From: an uncultured Clostridia bacterium
GTDB taxonomy: Bacteria; Bacillota; Clostridia; Oscillospirales; Oscillospiraceae
Assembly: GCA_946539175.1 (NCBI GenBank)
Contig: CAMNHH010000003.1
Location: forward strand, 1 to 33,311
Direction of reading: 5' to 3'
DNA length: 33,311 nucleotides
Shown here: positions 8,123 to 17,116 of the stretch, in pieces
Layout: each line of letters begins with the position of its first letter
How positions within the stretch are numbered: the stretch's first letter is position 1
Notes under the pieces: model-generated
Database searches by the model: none
The model's input: only the letters and a program-made list of their open reading frames with translations
Told to the model about the DNA's origin: nothing
Translations under genes and position numbers: made by a program

Positions 8123-9874
8123 ATGGAGCACAAACCCCTGTTTGCCAAACTGAAGATGATTTTTCCCAGGAAGGAGCGGCGCTATTTCGTTCTGCTCTTT
8201 TTTCTCATTCTGATCGGCACGGCCTTCGACTTTCTGGGCGTTTCCCTGATTCTGCCGCTGGTGAATCTGCTGATCGCCCCGGAGCAGCTCTCCGGCAGGA
8301 GCTGGTACAGGCTGCTGACCCGGATCGTCCCCGTGGAGGATCCCAACAGCCTGCTGCTGGTGCTGGTGCTGCTGATCATCGCCGTGTACGTGCTGAAAAA
8401 CCTGTATGCCATCTATATGTCCGTGGTCCAGGGGGTCTTCCTGGCCCGGAACCAGGTCAACACCTCCGCCAAGCTGCTGGACTGCTTCATGCGAAAGCCC
8501 TACAGCTTCCATCTGCAGCACAACTCCGCTGAGGTGATCCGTTCCATCAACAACGATGTTTCCAGCGCCTACGACATCGTCTCCAGCATCATCGGGCTGG
8601 TGACCCGGGGGCTCATCACCCTGCTTCTGATCGCCTATCTGATCCTGGTGGATTTCTGGCTGACGGTCTCCATCGTGCTGGGGCTTGGGCTCTATTCGCT
8701 GGTCTACTTCCTGCTGGTGCGGAAGAAGCTGAAGGCCTCCGGCGAGGAATCCAGAGAGGTCTCCGTTCGCATGATCAAGGCCATCGTCCAGTCCGTGGGC
8801 GGCATCAAGGAGGTCAAGGTCATGGGGCGGGAGCGCTATTTCGTGGACAGCTACGCCAAAAACGGCGACGCCTTCGTCCGCATCCGCCGCCGCATGGCCG
8901 TTCTGGCCGGCGTGCCGCCCCGCCTGCTGGAGATCCTCTGCGTCTCCGGGGTGCTGGGGCTGGTGGCCGTGAAGATCGCCCTGCGGCAGGATCTGAGCTC
9001 TGTGATGGGCAGCCTCTCCGCCTTTGCGGTGGCCGCCATCAAGCTGATGCCCAGCGCCAAGTCCATCAACAGCACCATCAATAACATTTCCTACCGGATG
9101 CCTGGGCTCAACGCCGTGTGCGAGCTGATCGACGACAATTGGGGCACGGACATCGGCCAGGCCAAAATCAGCAGCCGGGACCGGATCCGAAGCCGTCAGG
9201 CCAAGCTGGCGGATATCCGGGTGGAGCGGCTCAGCTTCACCTACCCGGAGAGCGACACGCCGGTGCTGCGGGACGTGGATCTCACCATCAAGGCAGGAAG
9301 CAGCGTGGGCATCGTGGGCGTCACAGGCGCCGGCAAGACCACTCTGGTGGATCTGATCCTGGGGCTGCTGGAGCCCCAGCAGGGCCGCATCCTCTACGAC
9401 GGCAGGGATATCCGGGCGGACTACGCCGACTGGCAGTCCCGCATCGGCTATATTCCCCAGAACATCTATCTCACCGACGAGACCATCCGGGCCAACGTGG
9501 CCCTGGGCATTCCCGAGGAGGAGATCGACGATCGGCAGGTCTGGAAGGCGCTGGACGACGCCCAGCTGGGGGACTTCGTCCGGGGGCTCAAGAACGGCCT
9601 GGATACCAAAATCGGTGAGATGGGCGTCCGCATCTCCGGCGGCCAGCGGCAGCGGATCGGCATCGCCCGGGCCCTGTACTACGACCCGGACATTCTCTTC
9701 CTGGACGAGGCTACGGCGGCCCTGGACAGCGCCACGGAGCAGGCCGTCATGGCCTCTGTCAAGGCTCTGAGCCGGGAAAAGACCTGCATCATCATTGCCC
9801 ACCGACTCAGCACCATTGAGCACTGCGACGAGCTCTACCAGGTCCGGGAGGGCCGGGTGGAACGGCAGCGCTGA
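8123..9874 (+). CDS. ABC transporter, fused permease and ATP-binding protein (exporter type; PglK-like appearance)
   Basis: N-terminal TM domain, VGVTGAGKTTLVDLILGL Walker A, ISGGQRQRIGIARAL signature, DILFLDEATAALD Walker B, IAHRLSTI. Start MEHKPLFAKLK just after the promoter. Confidence 0.93.
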   Translation: MEHKPLFAKLKMIFPRKERRYFVLLFFLILIGTAFDFLGVSLILPLVNLLIAPEQLSGRSWYRLLTRIVPVEDPNSLLLVLVLLIIAVYVLKNLYAIYMSVVQGVFLARNQVNTSAKLLDCFMRKPYSFHLQHNSAEVIRSINNDVSSAYDIVSSIIGLVTRGLITLLLIAYLILVDFWLTVSIVLGLGLYSLVYFLLVRKKLKASGEESREVSVRMIKAIVQSVGGIKEVKVMGRERYFVDSYAKNGDAFVRIRRRMAVLAGVPPRLLEILCVSGVLGLVAVKIALRQDLSSVMGSLSAFAVAAIKLMPSAKSINSTINNISYRMPGLNAVCELIDDNWGTDIGQAKISSRDRIRSRQAKLADIRVERLSFTYPESDTPVLRDVDLTIKAGSSVGIVGVTGAGKTTLVDLILGLLEPQQGRILYDGRDIRADYADWQSRIGYIPQNIYLTDETIRANVALGIPEEEIDDRQVWKALDDAQLGDFVRGLKNGLDTKIGEMGVRISGGQRQRIGIARALYYDPDILFLDEATAALDSATEQAVMASVKALSREKTCIIIAHRLSTIEHCDELYQVREGRVERQR

Positions 9875-9936
9875 GAACCCGCGCCCGGAGCGGCACCGAT
9901 CCCGCCCCGCCCGGATCCTTTTAAGGAGGCACGAAA

Positions 9937-11697
9937 ATGCCCAAAAAATCCGTTTCGGAAATGAACGCCCTGGAGCAGCTCCACTACAGTCTGAAGGGAA
10001 AGACCTTCCGGGCCATCATTCTCTTTGCCACGATCATCAGCGTGGCAGCCATTGCCTTCGGCTTCTGCCTCTACTCCGCCACCGTGCGGCGGGAATACCG
10101 CACCCGGACCTGGCAGATGTCCCACACCGCCGTGGAGCTGCTGGACACGGAGCTGCTCTGCCGACAGGCCGCCCAGGTGGCGGAGGTCTACGACGCCATG
10201 AGCGAAGCGGAGCGGGCGCAGCTGCAGGACAAGACCTCTCCCCTGCTCGCCTGCTTCGACGCGGTGCGGGGGCCGGAATTCGACCAGGTCGCCCGGATGC
10301 TGCGGCAGATTCAGGAGAACAACGGCGGCAAGGCCGCCTTCACCGCCCTGCTGGATCCCTCCTCCAACCGACGGATCTTCGTGGTGGACTCCGACCCCAA
10401 CGACAGCTTCTGCCCTCCCGGCAGCCTGGACGACATGGGCGAGGACGTGATCTCAGATCTGATCAACGGCAAGGCCGAGCTGCTGGATCAGTTCTACGGC
10501 CTGGGTCCCATCAGCGCCACGCTGATCGACATGGAGCCCTACGGCTATCGCTGCATGGCGGGTACTCAGGTGGCTTATGTGGGGAGCTATCCGGTTTTCG
10601 TTTTCTTTGACACAGATATGAACCAGGCTGCCAGCACCAGCCGCAGCTTCTTCTGGCAGTACGTGGGGCTGATGGCCTTCATCACCCTGATTGTGCTGAT
10701 TCTCGCCATCCACCACATGAAGCGCACCACCGTGGCCCCCATCAACGCCCTGGCCGCGGCGGCGGAGGCCTACATCGCGGACCGGACAGACGAGCACCGG
10801 GACAACGCCCATTTCGCCAAGCTCAACATCCGCACCGGCGACGAGATAGAAAAGCTGAGCGTGGTTATGAAGGCCATGGAGGCCGATCTGGCGGACTACG
10901 TGCAGAATCTCACCCGCATCACCGCGGAAAAGGAGCGCATCAGCACGGAGCTGTCCCTGGCCACCAAGATCCAGGCCGCCATGATGCCACATATCTTCCC
11001 GCCCTTCCCGGGCCGGGACGAGATCGACATCTACGCCAGCATGGACCCGGCCAAGGAAGTGGGCGGCGACTTCTACGACTTCTTCCTGGTGGACGAGGAC
11101 CATCTCTGCGTGGTGATGGCGGACGTTTCCGGCAAGGGCGTCCCGGCGGCCCTCTTTATGATGGCCTCCAAGATCATCCTCCAGAGCTGCGCCATGCTGG
11201 GCCAGTCCCCCGCCGAGATCCTCACCAAGACCAACCAGGCCATTTGCTCCAACAACCAGGAGGAGATGTTCGTCACTGCCTGGGTGGGCATTCTGGAGCT
11301 GTCCACCGGCATTCTGACCGCCGCCAACGCGGGCCATGAGTACCCGGTGCTGACCCGGCAGCCCGGCGGCGCCTTCTCCCTCTACAAGGACCCCCACGGC
11401 TTCGTGATCGGCGGCCTGGACGGGGTGAAGTACCGGGAATACCAGTTGCAGCTGCAGCCCGGCGCCAAGCTTTTCCTTTACACCGACGGCGTCCCGGAGG
11501 CCACCGACCGGAACAACGCCCTCTTCGGCACGGATCGGATGCTGGAGGCCCTGAACACCGTTCGGGAGGGAGATCCCAGGCAGCTGCTGCAGACCGTGCG
11601 GGCCGCGGTGGACAAGTTCGTGCAGGAGGCGGAGCAATTCGACGATCTGACCATGCTCTGTCTGGAATACAAAAAGCGGAAGGAAGAGCAGCCATGA
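9937..11697 (+). CDS. SpoIIE/RsbU-family serine phosphatase with N-terminal membrane sensor domain
   Basis: Two TM segments flanking an extracytoplasmic region, HAMP-like linker, then PP2C-SpoIIE: KEVGGDFYDFF, VMADVSGKGVPAALFM, YTDGVPEATDRNNALFG, EQFDDLTMLCL. SD aaggagg upstream. Confidence 0.93.
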   Translation: MPKKSVSEMNALEQLHYSLKGKTFRAIILFATIISVAAIAFGFCLYSATVRREYRTRTWQMSHTAVELLDTELLCRQAAQVAEVYDAMSEAERAQLQDKTSPLLACFDAVRGPEFDQVARMLRQIQENNGGKAAFTALLDPSSNRRIFVVDSDPNDSFCPPGSLDDMGEDVISDLINGKAELLDQFYGLGPISATLIDMEPYGYRCMAGTQVAYVGSYPVFVFFDTDMNQAASTSRSFFWQYVGLMAFITLIVLILAIHHMKRTTVAPINALAAAAEAYIADRTDEHRDNAHFAKLNIRTGDEIEKLSVVMKAMEADLADYVQNLTRITAEKERISTELSLATKIQAAMMPHIFPPFPGRDEIDIYASMDPAKEVGGDFYDFFLVDEDHLCVVMADVSGKGVPAALFMMASKIILQSCAMLGQSPAEILTKTNQAICSNNQEEMFVTAWVGILELSTGILTAANAGHEYPVLTRQPGGAFSLYKDPHGFVIGGLDGVKYREYQLQLQPGAKLFLYTDGVPEATDRNNALFGTDRMLEALNTVREGDPRQLLQTVRAAVDKFVQEAEQFDDLTMLCLEYKKRKEEQP

Positions 11698-12101
11698 AGG
11701 AATTGAATCTGGAAGCCACGCTGCAAAACATCCCCCGGGTCACAGAGTTCGTGGACGCTCAGCTGGAGGCGCTGGACTGCCCCCCGAAGGCCCAGATGCA
11801 GCTCGACGTGGCAATCGACGAGCTGTTCAGCAACATCTCCCGCTATGCCTACGATCCCACCACCGGCCCCGCCACGGTCCGGGTGGAGGTGGAGCGGGAG
11901 CCCCTGGCTGTGATCATCACCTTCATCGATCACGGCAAGCCCTACGATCCCCTCTCAGCCCGGGACCCGGACGTGAAGGCCGCCCTGAAGGACCGGCCCA
12001 TCGGCGGCCTGGGGGTCTTCCTGGTGAAGAAAACCATGGACGCGGTGCAGTACGAGTACCGGGAGGGCAAGAACATCCTGCGGATCAAGAAGCAGCTCTG
12101 A
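11694..12101 (+). CDS. RsbW-like anti-sigma factor serine kinase (HATPase)
   Basis: LDVAIDELFSNISRYAY N-box, FIDHGKPYDPL, GGLGVFLVKKTMD G-box. ATGA-type overlap with the phosphatase. Confidence 0.92.
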   Translation: MKELNLEATLQNIPRVTEFVDAQLEALDCPPKAQMQLDVAIDELFSNISRYAYDPTTGPATVRVEVEREPLAVIITFIDHGKPYDPLSARDPDVKAALKDRPIGGLGVFLVKKTMDAVQYEYREGKNILRIKKQL

Positions 12102-12107
12102 ACAAAA

Positions 12108-12150
12108 AGCGCGCGGCCCCCCCGGGATTCGATCCCAGGGGGCCGCGCAA
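12108..12150. terminator. Bidirectional-type hairpin between convergent genes
   Basis: gcgcggcccccc...gggggccgcgc GC-rich inverted repeat between the RsbW-like gene and the pyruvate-kinase-like gene. Confidence 0.65.
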
Positions 12151-12157
12151 ATTCATA

Positions 12158-13177
12158 TCAGCACTCCGTATCATCGGCCTGTGTACGATACGCCTCCGCC
12201 TGCCGTACCGTGCGGGTCAGATAGCGGATGGTCTGGACCGGATATTCCCCGGCGGCGGTCTCCCCCGTGACCATCACGGAGGCGGCGCCGTCCAGCACGG
12301 CGTTGAACACGTCGCTGAGCTCGGCCCGGGTGGGGACGGGGCGGTGGGTCATGGAGTCCAGCATTTGGGTCACCACCATGAAGTCCCGCCCGGCCCGGCG
12401 GCAGGCGGCGGCAATGCGCTTCTGAACGCCGGGCAGCTCCCAGAGGGGCATGGCGTTGCCCAGGTCTCCCCGGGCAATGACGATCTCATCACAGCAGGGG
12501 ATCAGCTCCTCCAGCCTGGCCACACCCTCCAGATTTTCCACCTTGGCCAGCAGCCTCAGCTCCGGACAGCCTGCCTCAGCCATGGCCTGCCGCAGCTCCA
12601 GCAAATCCTCCCTGCCCCGGACGAAGGGCTGCATCACCGCCGTGACCCCGTAGTTCTTTGCCAGCCGCAGCTGCGCCCGGTCCGCCGCCGTCAGAGCAGG
12701 GGGCCGCAGGAGGCAGCCGGGCAGGGCCACGCTCTTTCGGCTCTCCAGCAGGCCGCCCCGCAGAACCTGCAGCGACAGCTTTCCCGTCGGGTCCGCCTGG
12801 GTCCGCAGAAGCAGCTTACCGTCGTCCAGCAGCAGCTCCTGACCGGGGCCCTTTTGCTCCAAAAGGCCTCCGACCTCCGGGGGCAGGGGCAGGGCGGACA
12901 GGGGCAGCAGACCGCCGCTTTCCAGGCTCAGGGGGGCCGCCAGGCTGCCGATCCGCAGCTCCGGACCCTGCAGGTCGATCAGCAGCTCCGGTCTGACTCC
13001 GCAGGCCTCTGCGGCCCGGCGGCAGTTCTCGATCAGCGCCGCGGACTCCCGCAGACCGCTGTGGGAGAGATTCAGCCGCAGGCCGTCCATGCCCTCCCGG
13101 AACATGGCCTCCAGCAGGCCCTGTTCCCTGCAGGCAGGGCCCAGGGTCCCGTATATCGTTACTGCTTTCATGGACAT
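12158..13177 (-). CDS. Pyruvate kinase-like barrel protein lacking the C-terminal PK domain
   Basis: LNLSHS, LLIDLQGPELRIG, AKVENLEGVARLEEL, EIVIARGDLG, VVTQMLDSMTHRPVPTRAELSDVFNAVLDGAASVMVTGETAAGEYPV. Only 339 aa and ends soon after the barrel. Confidence 0.88.
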   Translation of the reverse strand: MSMKAVTIYGTLGPACREQGLLEAMFREGMDGLRLNLSHSGLRESAALIENCRRAAEACGVRPELLIDLQGPELRIGSLAAPLSLESGGLLPLSALPLPPEVGGLLEQKGPGQELLLDDGKLLLRTQADPTGKLSLQVLRGGLLESRKSVALPGCLLRPPALTAADRAQLRLAKNYGVTAVMQPFVRGREDLLELRQAMAEAGCPELRLLAKVENLEGVARLEELIPCCDEIVIARGDLGNAMPLWELPGVQKRIAAACRRAGRDFMVVTQMLDSMTHRPVPTRAELSDVFNAVLDGAASVMVTGETAAGEYPVQTIRYLTRTVRQAEAYRTQADDTEC

Positions 13178-13211
13178 CGCCCCCCTTTGCCGGTTTCATC
13201 CGTTCTGTCCT

Positions 13212-13240
13212 ATTATATACGATGCCGCCCGGTTTCTCAA
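13212..13240 (-). promoter_or_regulatory. Candidate sigma-A promoter for the pyruvate kinase-like gene
   Basis: Minus strand TTGAGA (13240-13235), 17 nt, TATAAT (13217-13212). Confidence 0.65.
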
Positions 13241-13259
13241 GCTGTTTTTTGCGAAACGA

Positions 13260-13295
13260 CCCCCGACGCGTCCCGCGTCGGGGGATCGTTTTGCT
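13260..13295 (-). terminator. Terminator downstream of pepC
   Basis: ccccgacgcg-tcc-cgcgtcgggg hairpin between pepC stop and the upstream region of the pyk-like gene. Confidence 0.6.
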
Positions 13296-13306
13296 TTGTG
13301 TTCGGC

Positions 13307-14620
13307 TCAGAGCCAGTCGCCCTCCCAGGGCTGGATGCGGCGGGGCTCCTGCTCCAGCAGGGCTCGCTGCGCCGGGCTCAGATGCTTCTTGCGGACGATG
13401 ACCTCGTAGACGTACTCGTGGAAGTACTTCTCGCTGCAGACGAAGTAGCCCTTGCGGCCGGCCTCCTCCCCCCAGCTGTTTTCGATCTTCCAGCGGTTGG
13501 GTCTGCCGTTTTCGTCCAGGTTGACCCCCACGAAGATCATGGCGTGGGTGGCAAAGCTGTCGTGATACTCCAGCCGGTCGCCCTTGGACATGCGGAAGTC
13601 CACACCCCCCATGAGGCCGGAGAAATCCAGGCTGTCCGGGTCCCAGATGCCCTGCTCCCGGTCCCCGCAGGCGCCGGAGTCACAGCCGAACCAGACGGGC
13701 TCTCCGTCCTGCAGCTGCTTGAGGGTCAGCTCCTCCATCTCCTCCAGACTCAGATTCAGATTGATCACGTCCCGGTTGGCCATGGAGCCCATGTAGTGGA
13801 ACACGTAGTAGAGGTTCATGGGCAGGCCGTGGGTGGGATGGTTGGTGACGGTGATGTAGTCCTCCAGGCTGCCGGCCAGGTACTTCTCGTAGAAGCTCCG
13901 GCCCGTCAGGCCCCGTTCGGCGTGGAAGACCCCGTCCTTGTCCCGATACTCGAAGTCGAACTGCTTCGGAGGCTCGCCGTAGCAGACGCACTCCATCCGG
14001 TAGACCTCCTCCAGCATGGCCTCCTTGGCGGGCTGGGGGTCCTCCCCCCGGGCGATCAGCTCCCGCAGGAGGACCGCGTCCTTCCGCAGCAGCGTGTTCA
14101 GCAGCTTACGGAAGCTCTCGGTGTGGGTGGACTGCCAGGTCTCCGGCATGACGGAGGCCGGGACCACGCCGTATTTGGCCACCAGGTCCGCGGCCATATC
14201 CCAGTAGCCGCCGTCCCCCACGCCCCCCAGGACGTACTCCATCATTCGGTCGTTCAGGGGCTTATGGGCATTCTCAATGATCAGCTCCAGGAAGTTGTTG
14301 GCCTTCTCCAGCTTGTCGTAGAAGGCCAGATAGTTGGCGGACAGCTCGAACTTGTCCAGGCCGCAGACCTCGGAAATCCGCTCCCGCAGGATGTTCAGCA
14401 CCGCGAACATCCAGCAGCGACCGCTCCGCTTCTGCCAGGTGATGCCCCGGGTCTTCAGCTCGATGCTGAAGTCTCCGTTCAGCTTCGCCGCGGCGCTGGG
14501 CACGTAGGCCAGGTCCTTCAGCTCCGTCTTGGCCAGGGCGGCATGGAGGGTCCTCAGCTCCGGCCGCTCCGCCTCCCGGGCCCGAAAGCGCTCCAGCAGC
14601 TCAAATGTGATCTCTTGCAT
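13307..14620 (-). CDS. pepC: C1-family cysteine aminopeptidase (PepC / bleomycin hydrolase)
   Basis: QKRSGRCWMFAVLNILRERI (catalytic Cys), THAMIFVGVNLDENGRPNRWKIENSWGEEAGRKGYFVCSEKYFHEYVYEV (catalytic His and Asn). Confidence 0.95.
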   Translation of the reverse strand: MQEITFELLERFRAREAERPELRTLHAALAKTELKDLAYVPSAAAKLNGDFSIELKTRGITWQKRSGRCWMFAVLNILRERISEVCGLDKFELSANYLAFYDKLEKANNFLELIIENAHKPLNDRMMEYVLGGVGDGGYWDMAADLVAKYGVVPASVMPETWQSTHTESFRKLLNTLLRKDAVLLRELIARGEDPQPAKEAMLEEVYRMECVCYGEPPKQFDFEYRDKDGVFHAERGLTGRSFYEKYLAGSLEDYITVTNHPTHGLPMNLYYVFHYMGSMANRDVINLNLSLEEMEELTLKQLQDGEPVWFGCDSGACGDREQGIWDPDSLDFSGLMGGVDFRMSKGDRLEYHDSFATHAMIFVGVNLDENGRPNRWKIENSWGEEAGRKGYFVCSEKYFHEYVYEVIVRKKHLSPAQRALLEQEPRRIQPWEGDWL

Positions 14621-14653
14621 GGTGATCCCCGCTCTCTTTCTTAGGATGCTTTG

Positions 14654-14682
14654 ATTATAGCACAGGGCGGACCGGGAAGCAA
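14654..14682 (-). promoter_or_regulatory. Candidate sigma-A promoter for pepC
   Basis: Minus strand TTGCTT (14682-14677), 17 nt, TATAAT (14659-14654). Confidence 0.6.
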
Positions 14683-14688
14683 GAGGGA

Positions 14689-16794
14689 TCAGCGATTTCC
14701 CTCCGCCCCCACAGGCCGCAGCCTTTTCGTTACGGTAAGGCGGTTTCGGTCTCCCCGCCGGGTATAGCGCTGGCTGTCGGAGAGGCTGCGGACCAGCTGG
14801 ATGCCGAAGCCGCCCTCGGTTTCGGCCGGGACTGCCTCCGCGGGCCCGGTCAGAGGATCAAAGGGCAGGCCGTTGTCCTCGAAGCAGAGCTCCGCCTCCC
14901 CCTCCCGCAGCGCGAGACTGAGCCAGATCCTGGGCTCCCCCGTCCGGGGGAAGGCGTAGCTGATCTGGTTGTTCAGGATCTCGTCCAGGATGACGCCCAG
15001 CTCGGAAAGCTGCTCCGGGTCGAAGCCCTCCAGCTCCCCCAGCAGCGCGTCCGTCACCCCGGGAATGTCCGAGTAGGAGGGCGCTGTGAGCTCCAGGCGC
15101 TTTGTTTTGCCGAAGGAGAGCGCCAGCATGGTCACGTCGTCAAACTGCTCGGCGTCGCCGCAGAACTCGCACAGGGCCCGGTAGAGCGTCCGGGTGGGAT
15201 CCTCTCCCGCCTGCCGCAGGGCCTCCGCGATGCGCTGACAGCCGAAGGCCTCCTGGGCCTCGTTGATGCCCTCGCTGAGTCCGTCGGTGAACATCAGCAT
15301 CAGATCTTCCGGCTCCAGGCGCAGGGTCTCGGAGCGGAATTCCATGTCCTCAAAGACGCCAAGAATGGAATTGGACTCCTCGCTGAGCCGGATCACCTCG
15401 TCGCCCCGCCGCAGCAGAGGCTGCTCATGGCCGGCCCGCAGGTAGGAGAGCTGCCCATCCCGGACGTCCAGCACCCCGAAGAAGGCGGTGATGAAGATGC
15501 TCTCCTCGTTGCCGGCGCAGAGCTGGTTGTTCAGCCGGAAGGCAAATTCATCCAGAGAGGAGGCGCTGTGGACCTCCGCCTTGATCAGCTCCATGGCCCG
15601 CATCATGAACAGAGACGCGGGCACCCCCTTGCCGGACACGTCCGCCAGGCAGAAGAAGATCCGGTCCTCGTCCAGGGGGAAATACTCATAGAGGTCGCCG
15701 CCCACCTCCCGGGCGGGCTTCAGGAAGCTGCGGAGCACCGCTGCCCCCTGCTGCAGCTGCGCCTTGGGCAGGGCCTCCAGCTGAATGCTGGCGGCCAGCT
15801 CCAGCTCCGCCTTCATCTTTTCCTCCTGGGCGGTTTTCTCCGCCAGGCTGCTCAGATAGCCCAGGATGGCCCCCTGCATCAGATCGAAGGCCTCGGAGAG
15901 CTCCCCGATCTCGTCTCCGGAGCGGATCTCCGCAGAGACCTGCTCCGGGCTCCCCCCGTGGATCTCAGAGCTGAAGCGCCGGGAGGCGGCTGTCAGCTTC
16001 TTCACGTTCCGCACGATGAGCCGATCCGCGAAGAACAGGGTGAAGACCCCGATGATCAGCGTAGCCCCCAGGAGAATGCCCAGGGTGTAGAGGGAGAAGA
16101 GCCGGACGCTGCGGCTCAGATCCATGCTCCGCTTGCCGAAGCGCACGAACACGTCCCCGGTCCCCGTCACAGGCGCCAGGGCCATGCAGCTGCCGTCCTT
16201 GACGTAGGAGACGGCGCTGCCGCTCTCCAGCGCCCCGGCCAGGATCTCGTCCTGGGGCTTGCTCACGCTGGCGGGAAAGCTGTAGCGCATGGAGCTCTCG
16301 GGCATACGGTCAATCAGATAGACCAGGTTGCCGTGCTCCCCGTCGTAGAAGAACAGGGACGCCGCGTCCAGGCCTCCGGCAAAGGAGAGCATGTCCATCT
16401 CATTGGCCAGCGCCTCATACTCCAGCTTGAACGCCAGCATTTCGTAGGACATGCCAAAGCCCTGCTTGGGCGGAAAAATGTCCGCCGTAAGGGCCTCGTA
16501 GAAGGCTGCCCGCTTGTCATAGCTCTCGAACTCCGTGACGGCGGCCTGCTCCAGAAGCTCCCGGTTTTCCCCGTAGATGGCGCCGATCTTGCTTCGGACG
16601 TCCCGGATGAAGTCCCAATGGGCGTCGGTGATGCTGCCCACCAGGGTATCCGCCGTCTCGGCGCAGAGCTCCCTTTCGTTCCGCTCCAGAGAGTCCCGGT
16701 AGAGCCGGGAGGAGATCAGCACGGAGGAGACGATCAGCGCCAGGGACAGCAGGGCGATCAGCAGCAGCAGCTTGCCCCGGATGCCGGATCTCAT
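14689..16794 (-). CDS. Fused membrane sensor, SpoIIE/RsbU phosphatase and RsbW-like HATPase kinase
   Basis: N-terminal TM and sensor/HAMP-like region; PP2C motifs REVGGDLYEYF, CLADVSGKGVPASLFM, FTDGLSEGI, EQFDDVTML; C-terminal HATPase GVILDEILNNQISYAF, CFEDNGLPFDPL, EGGFGIQLVRSL. Confidence 0.93.
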   Translation of the reverse strand: MRSGIRGKLLLLIALLSLALIVSSVLISSRLYRDSLERNERELCAETADTLVGSITDAHWDFIRDVRSKIGAIYGENRELLEQAAVTEFESYDKRAAFYEALTADIFPPKQGFGMSYEMLAFKLEYEALANEMDMLSFAGGLDAASLFFYDGEHGNLVYLIDRMPESSMRYSFPASVSKPQDEILAGALESGSAVSYVKDGSCMALAPVTGTGDVFVRFGKRSMDLSRSVRLFSLYTLGILLGATLIIGVFTLFFADRLIVRNVKKLTAASRRFSSEIHGGSPEQVSAEIRSGDEIGELSEAFDLMQGAILGYLSSLAEKTAQEEKMKAELELAASIQLEALPKAQLQQGAAVLRSFLKPAREVGGDLYEYFPLDEDRIFFCLADVSGKGVPASLFMMRAMELIKAEVHSASSLDEFAFRLNNQLCAGNEESIFITAFFGVLDVRDGQLSYLRAGHEQPLLRRGDEVIRLSEESNSILGVFEDMEFRSETLRLEPEDLMLMFTDGLSEGINEAQEAFGCQRIAEALRQAGEDPTRTLYRALCEFCGDAEQFDDVTMLALSFGKTKRLELTAPSYSDIPGVTDALLGELEGFDPEQLSELGVILDEILNNQISYAFPRTGEPRIWLSLALREGEAELCFEDNGLPFDPLTGPAEAVPAETEGGFGIQLVRSLSDSQRYTRRGDRNRLTVTKRLRPVGAEGNR

Positions 16795-17090
16795 AGCAGC
16801 GTAAAGCTCTTATTGAGGCCGGAAACCCGGAACACCTCGTTCACCACGGCGTTGGTGTTCCGCAGCACCAGAACGCGGCCCCCTGCCCTGGCGTTCTTCT
16901 GCAGGGAGACCAGCAGCCGCAGCCCGGCGGAGGAGATGTACTCCACCCCGGCAAAGTCCAGGTCCAGATCCAGGCCCGTGGGATCGGCGGCCTCGATCTG
17001 CCGGCGCAGCTCGGCGCTGTTGACGGTGTCCAGCCGGCCCGCGGGTGCGATCCGCATAACGCCCGCTTCCTTCGTAATTACAGTTTCCAT
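16791..17090 (-). CDS. STAS-domain anti-sigma factor antagonist
   Basis: METVITKEAGVMRIAPAGRLDTVNSAELRRQIE...DFAGVEYISSAGLRLLVSLQKNA. Start with SD aaggaagga; 4-nt overlap with downstream phosphatase gene. Longer ORF start at 17117 overlaps the NRPS stop. Confidence 0.92.
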   Translation of the reverse strand: METVITKEAGVMRIAPAGRLDTVNSAELRRQIEAADPTGLDLDLDFAGVEYISSAGLRLLVSLQKNARAGGRVLVLRNTNAVVNEVFRVSGLNKSFTLL

Positions 17091-17116
17091 GTTCTGATCC
17101 TTCCTTTCTGAATCCA

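Noticed and set aside
7553-9823. 756-aa minus-strand ORF opposite the P-type ATPase/ABC transporter
   Set aside because: Antisense shadow; crosses two well-supported genes and an intergenic promoter.
12344-14644. 766-aa plus-strand ORF opposite pyk-like and pepC genes
   Set aside because: Antisense shadow spanning two genes, promoter and terminator; no domain.
15427-17097. 556-aa plus-strand ORF opposite phosphatase and STAS genes
   Set aside because: Antisense shadow; His/Gln/Gly-rich with no recognisable motif.
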